Source: Oscillospiraceae bacterium (GTDB lineage: Bacteria > Bacillota > Clostridia > Oscillospirales > Acutalibacteraceae). Taken from it: a stretch of DNA of 5,833 nucleotides. Shown here one piece after another: positions 1 through 4,848 of the stretch (position 1 is the first letter of the stretch; each line of letters opens with the position of its first letter). The notes under the pieces are model-generated. The model was given only the letters and a program-made list of their open reading frames with translations, did no database searches and was not told the DNA's origin. The DNA lies in the NCBI GenBank assembly GCA_009779455.1, contig WREG01000137.1:1-5833 (forward strand). The letters run 5' to 3'. Made by a program: the position numbers and the translations under genes.

Positions 1-1094
1 AGCTCGTAGGAATACGCCGCCTGGCTGTAGATATACGGGATAAGCTCATAATGCAGGAGGGTGAATTTCCTGTATATGTCAAGGGTTTCAGTTTCCCCGT
101 CCCCGTCATACATCCACGGGCGGTGTTCGCCGCCGCCGCCGTTTTCCATAACCGGGCAGAGAGCGCCCAGCTGCGCCCATCTTATAAATACGTCTTTGAA
201 TTGGCCCCTGTCCCTGAACCCGCCTATATCCGAGCCATAGCTCACGAAATTGTGTTTAGCGGAGGAGAACATATTGTTCAGCGCGTGGACAAGACCTTCC
301 CAGGTACTGTCCTGGTCGCCCACCCAGCCGGAGAAATTTATGTCGCGGGTTGTGGAGGCGGGCATCAAGCCTATGTTGAAAATCTGGTCGTCAACGGGCC
401 GCGCCAATATTGCGCTGTCCCTGCCGCGCTTTTCTCGGGTATATTCGAAAAAGTCGCGGTAGCTCAGGTTTTTGTACTGCGTCCAGCCGACAAGGCCGCC
501 TTTGCCTATGGCCGGGGTCAGAAGCATTATGAAGGGGTCCACCCCGTCAACCTTCCAGCCGTCTATGCCCATGTCGAGGACTTTGTCCATCTGCCCGTGC
601 CACCATTCGACGGCGTCGGGGTTGGTGTAGTCGATAAACGCGCCGTTGCCCTCCCACCATTTGGCCGTCCTGCCGCCGCTTATAAGATAGCCGTTATCCC
701 TGGCCTCTTCATAATTCGGGGAGTCGTCGTTTATCATGCACGTCGCCCACATCAGAACCTTCAAATCCATGCCGTGCAGGTCATTTATGAGGGTCTGCAA
801 ATCGGGGTAGCGGTCGGTACGCGGGACGAAGGTGTTGTGGCCCGTGGCCCAGGGCGGCTCAATGTGAATAACGCCCACGGGTATGCCGTGCGCCCTGAAA
901 TCCTCCGCGAACTGCACTGTGGAACCCTGATCGCCGTCATGCTCCCAAATCCAATGGTTATGCACCCATATGGGCCAGTCAGGGGTTTCAAGGGTGGGTT
1001 CGGGCACGTTTTTGCCCGGCGAAAAAATGCCCGTCGATAAAACAAAAATAAAGCATAGCGTCAAACGCCACATCCTTGCGAAAAAAGCGCCCAT
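1..1094 (-). CDS. Secreted glycoside hydrolase family 31 (alpha-glycosidase), 3' end outside the window
   Basis: GH31 enzymes are retaining glycosidases that act mostly on alpha-glucosides or alpha-xylosides. The first 364 codons are visible. Residues 1-27 form a signal peptide (basic start, then LTLCFIFVLSTG) with no lipobox cysteine, so the enzyme is probably exported and soluble. The catalytic barrel begins at about residue 40 (WPIWVHNHWIWEH). The segment GIDGWKVDGVDPF aligns with the GH31 nucleophile strand (KTDFGE in YicI) and places the nucleophile at Asp183. SGWVGDQDSTW carries the probable acid/base Asp260, and GSDIGGF (Asp289) is a further family signature. The ATG at 1094 is fixed by AGGAGG nine bases upstream and by the signal peptide. 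The usual N-terminal beta-sandwich before the barrel is absent. The substrate cannot be deduced. No neighbouring sugar transporter or regulator is visible. The family call is firm; the specificity is open. Confidence 0.92.
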   Translation of the reverse strand, partial: MGAFFARMWRLTLCFIFVLSTGIFSPGKNVPEPTLETPDWPIWVHNHWIWEHDGDQGSTVQFAEDFRAHGIPVGVIHIEPPWATGHNTFVPRTDRYPDLQTLINDLHGMDLKVLMWATCMINDDSPNYEEARDNGYLISGGRTAKWWEGNGAFIDYTNPDAVEWWHGQMDKVLDMGIDGWKVDGVDPFIMLLTPAIGKGGLVGWTQYKNLSYRDFFEYTREKRGRDSAILARPVDDQIFNIGLMPASTTRDINFSGWVGDQDSTWEGLVHALNNMFSSAKHNFVSYGSDIGGFRDRGQFKDVFIRWAQLGALCPVMENGGGGEHRPWMYDGDGETETLDIYRKFTLLHYELIPYIYSQAAYSYE

Positions 1095-1103
1095 AACAAA
1101 TTT

Positions 1104-1109
1104 CCTCCT
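1104..1109 (-). promoter_or_regulatory. Ribosome binding site of the GH31 gene
   Basis: A perfect AGGAGG on the minus strand lies nine bases before the ATG at 1094. It decides the start codon and keeps the signal peptide in the product. Confidence 0.9.
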
Positions 1110-1138
1110 AATGCTTTTTAATATATAGATTCATTATT

Positions 1139-1167
1139 ATTATACTGTTAAAATTTAGTTATGTCAA
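1139..1167 (-). promoter_or_regulatory. Exact-consensus sigma-A promoter of the GH31 gene
   Basis: On the minus strand, TTGACA (1167-1162) is followed by a 17-base spacer and TATAAT (1144-1139). Both hexamers and the spacing match the housekeeping consensus exactly. Transcription should start near 1131, giving a leader of about 37 bases before the ATG at 1094. The DNA upstream of the -35 is rich in A/T runs that could act as an UP element. I see no clear operator overlapping it. Confidence 0.88.
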
Positions 1168-1367
1168 TAATAAAATAAACAATTTTATGATAATTTTTGA
1201 GGAAGCAAATTCCCAAAGCAAGTTCCACAGTGGCCGGCAAAGAAAGGCCGCCGCTTCTTAATGCTATTTAACAAATCGTACAATTCATCTGATATTTTGA
1301 AATAACGAACGGGAAGGGATCATATGCGCCGTCATTTTAGCCAATATCTGCCGATTTTAGCCGCATA

Positions 1368-1387
1368 AGAGAACCGTCCCTGAGTGT
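1368..1387. repeat. Possible REP/IS200-associated repeat core
   Basis: The bases AGAGAACCGTCCCTGAGTG (reverse complement with GGGACGGTTCTCT) resemble short repeats that I recall flanking IS200/REP-type tyrosine transposases in Clostridia. No transposase is present in the window. This is recognition by resemblance only and could be coincidental. Confidence 0.3.
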
Positions 1388-1390
1388 TTT

Positions 1391-1441
1391 AATAACGGTA
1401 GATGGTGATCCGTAAAACGGTTAACCACGGATTAAGTTATT
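1391..1441. repeat. Nested inverted repeat
   Basis: The outer arms AATAAC (1391-1396) and GTTATT (1436-1441) enclose the inner arms ATCCGT (1408-1413) and ACGGAT (1427-1432) around a 13-base loop. The two helices are separated by 11 unpaired bases on the left and 3 on the right. The structure is modest alone, but it is the first of three in a row. Confidence 0.4.
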
Positions 1442-1460
1442 GCGCTTTTATAAGAACCTG

Positions 1461-1493
1461 ACCCGTCAACGAAATCAAAGATTTCGGACGGGT
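1461..1493. repeat. Strong 14-bp stem-loop
   Basis: ACCCGTC (1461-1467) pairs with GACGGGT (1487-1493), and CGAAATC (1470-1476) pairs with GATTTCG (1480-1486). The loop is AAA, and the only interruption is a two-base AA bulge on the left arm. The direct repeat AGAACCT flanks it (1453-1459 and 1499-1505). No T-run follows directly on either strand, so it is not a typical intrinsic terminator. It could still end the acetyltransferase transcript or be a mobile-repeat remnant. Confidence 0.6.
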
Positions 1494-1510
1494 ATCCCAG
1501 AACCTTTTTA

Positions 1511-1551
1511 CTTCGTAATATGAGAAAATTACCAACAAGATAATTACGAAG
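1511..1551. repeat. 9-bp inverted repeat just after the acetyltransferase stop
   Basis: CTTCGTAAT (1511-1519) and ATTACGAAG (1543-1551) are perfect inverted copies separated by 23 bases. On the minus strand the structure begins eight bases beyond the acetyltransferase stop codon. The arms are AT-rich and no U-run follows, so a terminator role is doubtful. Confidence 0.45.
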
Positions 1552-1558
1552 GCTATCA

Positions 1559-2113
1559 TTAATTCCCGACCCTCAACACATCTACAAATTCCCCGTTTTC
1601 ATCTATCCCCGTTATCTTTTCGATGCCAAGCTCTTTTGCCAGCGCGGCGTACCTCTCTTTATAGGACGGATGGTCCATAACGGGCAGGAAGCCCATCTCG
1701 AGGTACATTTTCACTGCGGCCTTCCTGAAATCCTGCGTCACGAGATAACAGCCCGGCCTGCCCTCGTCAAGGTGCTTTTGAATCACAGCCGCGCATATGG
1801 GCTTGCCAAGCCCCTTGCCCCGCTCGCTCTGCTTAACCGACACAAGGTGCAGCCACGGCTCGCCGTCCTGCGTCTGTACGCAGGCCGTCGCGGCGGGGAC
1901 GCCGTCCGCGTCCGCTATGACAAGGACATTCCCCTCGCCCACGTCGGGGTCGTCCCCCACCCTTTCGTTGAACTGCCCGGCGGAAACCTCATTCACGCCC
2001 ATATCGCCGATTATGCATTCGCACCACAATTCTTCCTCGCCCTTTTCAAGCGGCCTTATTGCATAGCCCGGCGGCAGGGGGTATGTATTCACCGTATCCC
2101 TGTTCCAAACCAT
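1559..2113 (-). CDS. GNAT family N-acetyltransferase
   Basis: This 184-residue cytosolic enzyme should transfer an acetyl group from acetyl-CoA to an amine; the substrate is unknown. The acetyl-CoA pyrophosphate loop (motif A) is visible as VSVKQSERGKGLGK at residues 91-104, containing the R-x-x-G-x-G pattern R98-GKGLG. It follows the hydrophobic strand WLHLVSV. The late motif MYLEMGFLPV (137-146) is the usual GNAT C-terminal Y-x-x-x-G-F element. The start is uncertain. The ATG at 2113 gives a natural N-terminus (MVWNRDTVNTYPLPPGY) but has only a weak ribosome site. A TTG at 2140 lies 11 bases after AAGGA. The longest frame, to 2227, reads through the palindromic repeat upstream and is probably an artefact. 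It stands alone, with no operon partner. Confidence 0.88.
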   Translation of the reverse strand: MVWNRDTVNTYPLPPGYAIRPLEKGEEELWCECIIGDMGVNEVSAGQFNERVGDDPDVGEGNVLVIADADGVPAATACVQTQDGEPWLHLVSVKQSERGKGLGKPICAAVIQKHLDEGRPGCYLVTQDFRKAAVKMYLEMGFLPVMDHPSYKERYAALAKELGIEKITGIDENGEFVDVLRVGN

Positions 2114-2169
2114 TTTCAAACCCGGATTTTCATTGCCCAAAATAATTACCGTCCTTAAATTATTTAGGA

Positions 2170-2264
2170 GTAGGGGAGGGCGTCGTGTCCTCCCTTGATT
2201 CACATCAAACTTTCCGGGAGGACACAACGCATCTATTATATTGTGCGCGTCGGCCCTCCCCTAC
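2170..2264. repeat. Palindromic MITE-like repeat element
   Basis: The outer 12-base arms are perfect inverted copies: GTAGGGGAGGGC (2170-2181) and GCCCTCCCCTAC (2253-2264). Inside lies a second inverted repeat in which CGTCGTGTCCTCCC (2181-2194) pairs with its counterpart at 2216-2229 in 13 of 14 positions around a 21-base loop. A smaller ACGC/GCGT pair (2227-2230, 2247-2250) could form an alternative fold. It carries no gene of its own. Terminal inverted repeats, 95-bp size and intergenic position fit a miniature transposable or REP-like element. I cannot identify a target-site duplication. Confidence 0.7.
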
Positions 2265-2371
2265 AGAGCTTGCAGTTTTTTGATGTACCCAATTTCTAAC
2301 CCCTTATGTTAATATTACATGAAGTTTTTGTAAAAATCAAGCCTTAACGCCGATTTATGAACAAAAATCAG

Positions 2372-2399
2372 TTGACTTTTACATTGTTTGCCCTATAAT
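2372..2399 (+). promoter_or_regulatory. Sigma-A promoter of the anchor-protein gene pair
   Basis: TTGACT (2372-2377, five of six consensus bases) is followed by a 16-base spacer and TATAAT (2394-2399). Transcription should start near 2406, about 40 bases before the ATG at 2445. No second promoter is visible before the next gene at 3503, so both genes are probably read from here. Confidence 0.8.
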
Positions 2400-2444
2400 T
2401 AAAAGTGTAAAAATATCCGGCAGCAAAGGCAGTTGAATAAATTT

Positions 2445-3494
2445 ATGAAGAAAATCATTATAATATCCGTAACGTTTTTAATAATGGCGACGTTTGCCGT
2501 GCCTGTTTTCGGCATCAGCGGGCTGAGCGGCTTGCTGGATTTCGGCGACCTTGCCGATTCAATCGGCGATCTTGGCTCGAATTCGGGTACAAGAAGGGCA
2601 AATAACGGCGCCAATACCCAAGATGTTTTCAATACCCTGATCGGTTACGGCGAATCCTTCGGCAATATATTGGGCAGCAGCGGCATAGGGGATATGTTCA
2701 GCGGCTTTTCCCCCGGCACGGAGTCAAATTCATCAGGCAATCAGGACAATACGGATCCTTTCGCCAACCTTCTGAACGGCTTCAACGGAAATTCAAATAG
2801 CGACAATTCCGGCAATTCAACCGGTTTATCGGATATGTTCAGCGGCAACATAGGCAACGCGGGCGACGCGAGTCCTGTCGTTGATATCCCGAGTTTGTTA
2901 AGCAGCCTGACAAATACCGCAACGGCGGGTGACAACCCGATAAATTCCCCGGACAGCAGCACGGGCCTTTTGGACGGGGTTTCAAGCTCTTTGGGCAACG
3001 CGGCGGCTTCGCTGATTGAAAGCAGCGGCAGTTTTCAGGGCATTCTAGGAAATATGTTCAACCTTGATTTCAACCAGCTGGCGGGCAAAAATTCAAACGA
3101 AACGCCGCAGACCACGGCTTCTTCGTTTAATTATGATGATTTCTTAAATAATATAGCTTCATACGGCAGTTCTTCAGGCAATTCATCTTCGGGTTCGGAA
3201 CAGACGACCGAAACCGCCACAAAGGCCTTATATGTCCCGTCGCTTACGGCAAGCAGCTATGATGAGGAGGCGGAAAGCGAAACGGAAGAGGAAACGACGC
3301 AGGCGCCGCTTTTCACATATGACACGTATAAGCCCGTGGAATATACCATAGCGGATTACGGTTACGACACCGGCCCCGTACCCCCGCCGGAACCGCTGAA
3401 AAATGAAAATGCAGCCACTAAAATCGTGAGTATTTTATTGATTTTCGGTGCGTTCGGCGGCGTGGCGTATTTTTCGGTAAAGAAAATATTTTAA
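2445..3494 (+). CDS. Secreted Ser/Asn/Gly-rich protein with C-terminal membrane anchor (VKKIF tail), upstream paralogue
   Basis: I recognise no family. The 349-residue product begins with a signal peptide (MKKIIIISVTFLIMATFAVPVFG). A long Ser/Asn/Gly/Asp-rich region follows. A Glu/Thr-rich acidic stretch lies near 270-287, and an aromatic patch (FTYDTYKPVEY) at 290-300. A Pro-rich linker (PVPPPEP) precedes one transmembrane helix at about 325-345, which ends in the cytoplasmic tail VKKIF. There is no Cys, His or Trp. After the RR at 50-51 no Lys or Arg occurs for about 160 residues. Short units such as DMFSG and NMFN recur. Predicted topology is extracellular N-terminus with a short inner tail. 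The start is ambiguous: a TTG at 2433 sits only 3 bases after AAAGG, while the ATG at 2445 gives the better signal peptide. The next gene is a paralogue eight bases downstream. A scaffold, adhesin or envelope role is guesswork. Confidence 0.85.
   Translation: MKKIIIISVTFLIMATFAVPVFGISGLSGLLDFGDLADSIGDLGSNSGTRRANNGANTQDVFNTLIGYGESFGNILGSSGIGDMFSGFSPGTESNSSGNQDNTDPFANLLNGFNGNSNSDNSGNSTGLSDMFSGNIGNAGDASPVVDIPSLLSSLTNTATAGDNPINSPDSSTGLLDGVSSSLGNAAASLIESSGSFQGILGNMFNLDFNQLAGKNSNETPQTTASSFNYDDFLNNIASYGSSSGNSSSGSEQTTETATKALYVPSLTASSYDEEAESETEEETTQAPLFTYDTYKPVEYTIADYGYDTGPVPPPEPLKNENAATKIVSILLIFGAFGGVAYFSVKKIF
2690..2846 (+). repeat. In-frame 16-base direct repeat within the upstream anchor-protein gene
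   Basis: The 16-mer GGATATGTTCAGCGGC occurs at 2690-2705 and again at 2831-2846. The offset is 141 bases, exactly 47 codons, so both copies encode DMFSG in the same frame. The surrounding residues are only loosely similar, suggesting an old internal duplication. Confidence 0.7.
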
Positions 3495-3502
3495 TTGTTT
3501 AA

Positions 3503-4207
3503 ATGAAAAAATCAGCTGTTATATTATTGGCCGTTATAATTGCCGCCGCGTTCAGCGCGACGGCTTTAGCTTTAGGCGGGTTTGACAGCATATTGAATTT
3601 CGGCGGGGAAAATGACGGCGATTCGGGAATCGACGGAGGCATTGACGGCTTTTTAAATTCTTTTGAAGAATTCGGGAATAATATGGCCGGCCAGTTTACG
3701 GGCGACAATTTAACGAACATTATCAACGGTTTGAGCGGCATATTAAGCAGCGCGGCAAACCCCTCCGGCGTTGCCCCGGAAACTGAATCCGCAGCCTCCG
3801 TAAACGGGGAGGCAAAAGAACCCGAAAGCGCCGCGGAACCACAGCAGGGAACGTCGGGGATATCCGAAACAAATACCGCCGGGCCGCCCGAAAAAACGGA
3901 AATTGTTGATGCGCCCGGCGGTGAAAAAGCCCCCGACGCGCCGTCCGCCGCAACGCAAACCGCCACGTCCGCGCCTGAAGAAACCTCAACGGTTAGGGAG
4001 ACGTTTGATTTCAACGAATACGGCAAATTTACGGAACCCGCGGCAACGTCCGGCGATTATTACGCCAAAACAGCCGCCCCTGTTCCCGAGCCTGCCCCCC
4101 CCGGGTCGCAGAAAAAAGACAATCCCGCAGTTAAAATTATCGGCATTATCCTGATGTTCAGCGCTTTCGGCGGAATAGCCTATTTTACGGTAAAAAAAAT
4201 ATTTTAG
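3503..4207 (+). CDS. Secreted acidic Ala/Pro/Glu-rich protein with C-terminal membrane anchor (VKKIF tail), downstream paralogue
   Basis: No family is recognised. The 234-residue product has a clear signal peptide (residues 1-23, ending ATALA). A Gly/Asp-rich segment at 25-80 (GGFDSILNFGG and two GIDG units) follows. Next comes a disordered-looking acidic Ala/Pro/Glu/Thr stretch at 85-165, then an aromatic patch (FDFNEY, 168-173), a Pro-rich linker (PVPEPAPP) and a membrane helix at about 210-229 with tail VKKIF. Like its upstream neighbour it has no Cys, His or Trp. The last 28 residues match the neighbour at 19 positions, while the middles are unrelated in detail. The ATG lies eight bases after the neighbour's stop with no recognisable ribosome site, so translation may be coupled. 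The TAG stop overlaps the stop of the convergent M50 gene. Function is unknown, but joint action with the neighbour is likely. Confidence 0.85.
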   Translation: MKKSAVILLAVIIAAAFSATALALGGFDSILNFGGENDGDSGIDGGIDGFLNSFEEFGNNMAGQFTGDNLTNIINGLSGILSSAANPSGVAPETESAASVNGEAKEPESAAEPQQGTSGISETNTAGPPEKTEIVDAPGGEKAPDAPSAATQTATSAPEETSTVRETFDFNEYGKFTEPAATSGDYYAKTAAPVPEPAPPGSQKKDNPAVKIIGIILMFSAFGGIAYFTVKKIF

Positions 4208-4827
4208 TCAGTTTTAACAAAAATCAAAAATACGAGATAAACACACACCGCCAAAAGCGTAAAATTATACCCGCCGGCCACAAGCAGGAGAAACCCCGCG
4301 AAAGAGAGGGGCGGCAGTACGGCGTAACCTGCCAGATCGGTGATTTTTCTCGCCGTTTCTTCAGGGCGTTTCGCGGCTAAAAGGTGATACAGCCCGCGCC
4401 CGCCGTCCAGGGGCCTTATAGGCAGCAGGTTGAAAATGAAAAACGCGAGATTCGTCATGATGTAAGGCTGAAGACCTTTATATTTAAAAAAGTACCCGGC
4501 GGCGGAAAGCGATATGTAAAGCGCAAGGTTAATCAGGGGTCCCGCGAAGGATACTATGCCCTCTTTAAAATAAGAGAGCCTGTCCGGCTTCCTTCTTTCG
4601 ATTTTTATCCCGAATATGTAAATCTTAACAGCTTTCGGCCTTTCGCCGAAGGCTGTTAAACATATTATATGAGAAAACTCGTGGGCAAGCGCGCAGACTG
4701 CGGCGGCCAATACGGCGCTGCTGTTTTTCAATCCCAACAATATACAAAGCCCTGCCGCAGCCGAAAAATTGATTGTAAAGTATATGTCCCTTACTTTAAA
4801 ATTCATATAAAAATATCGGGCAAACAT
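4204..4827 (-). CDS. spoIVFB: M50 intramembrane metalloprotease, SpoIVFB-like
   Basis: Site-2-type zinc proteases cut substrates within or next to the membrane; Bacillus SpoIVFB cleaves pro-sigma-K during sporulation. The 207-residue protein is strongly hydrophobic with several membrane segments. It carries the zinc motif HEFSH (His49, Glu50, His53), the conserved FAGPLINL loop (94-101) and NLLPIRPLDGGR (133-144) with the third ligand Asp141. The HExxH-to-Asp spacing is close to that of B. subtilis SpoIVFB. It is shorter than that protein and lacks the C-terminal CBS domain. The start at 4827 has AGGGG nine bases upstream; an ATG at 4806 has none. It follows the M23 gene by 21 bases on the same strand, the spoIVFA-spoIVFB order. 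Its substrate here is unproven, since not all Clostridia process sigma-K. Confidence 0.9.
   Translation of the reverse strand: MFARYFYMNFKVRDIYFTINFSAAAGLCILLGLKNSSAVLAAAVCALAHEFSHIICLTAFGERPKAVKIYIFGIKIERRKPDRLSYFKEGIVSFAGPLINLALYISLSAAGYFFKYKGLQPYIMTNLAFFIFNLLPIRPLDGGRGLYHLLAAKRPEETARKITDLAGYAVLPPLSFAGFLLLVAGGYNFTLLAVCVYLVFLIFVKTD
4625..4659. repeat. 15-bp hairpin inside the M50 coding sequence
   Basis: The arms at 4625-4639 and 4645-4659 are inverted copies in 14 of 15 positions; the exception is a T/G pair. They enclose a five-base loop (CTTTC). The hairpin lies within the codons for LTAFGERPKAVK, shortly after the HEFSH motif. No T-run follows on either strand, so it is not an ordinary terminator. 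Confidence 0.7.
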
Positions 4828-4848
4828 ATAAGCTTGCCCCTATAATCC

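Larger units (their letters stand above)
1168..1558. other. Intergenic region without a convincing gene; several stem-loops
   Basis: This stretch lies upstream of the GH31 promoter and downstream of the acetyltransferase. No reading frame of credible length or composition is present. It holds a doubled ATTTTAGCC (1334-1342 and 1353-1361), a REP/IS200-like motif near 1368-1387, and three successive inverted repeats between 1391 and 1551. The short word AGAACC occurs three times (1370, 1453, 1499). It may be decayed mobile DNA or an unrecognised structured RNA; nothing decides between these. Confidence 0.5.

Noticed and set aside
51..1040. Long plus-strand open frame of 329 codons
   Set aside because: It lies opposite the GH31 gene, whose minus-strand frame shows a signal peptide, ribosome site, promoter and catalytic motifs; the plus-strand product resembles nothing.
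1324..1368. 14-codon frame (MRRHFSQYLPILAA) with AAGGG upstream
   Set aside because: Too short to support without conservation, and it lies among repeats; there is no adjacent gene for which it could be a leader peptide.
1670..2158. Plus-strand frame of 162 codons opposite the acetyltransferase
   Set aside because: Shadow of the GNAT gene, which carries clear family motifs on the minus strand.
2114..2227. 38-residue N-terminal extension of the acetyltransferase
   Set aside because: It is encoded partly by the palindromic repeat and has no ribosome site; the GNAT fold begins after the ATG at 2113.
2276..2281. T6 run after the palindromic repeat as an intrinsic terminator
   Set aside because: The run is 11 bases beyond the repeat and no plus-strand gene ends upstream of it.
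3360..3494. PEP-CTERM or LPXTG sorting signal
   Set aside because: There is no LPXTG, and the PEP-like motif is about 10-15 residues before the helix instead of adjoining it, so neither known signal fits.
3499..4026. Minus-strand frame of 175 codons opposite the downstream anchor gene
   Set aside because: The plus-strand frame has a signal peptide, membrane anchor and a paralogue next door; the reverse frame mirrors its codon bias.
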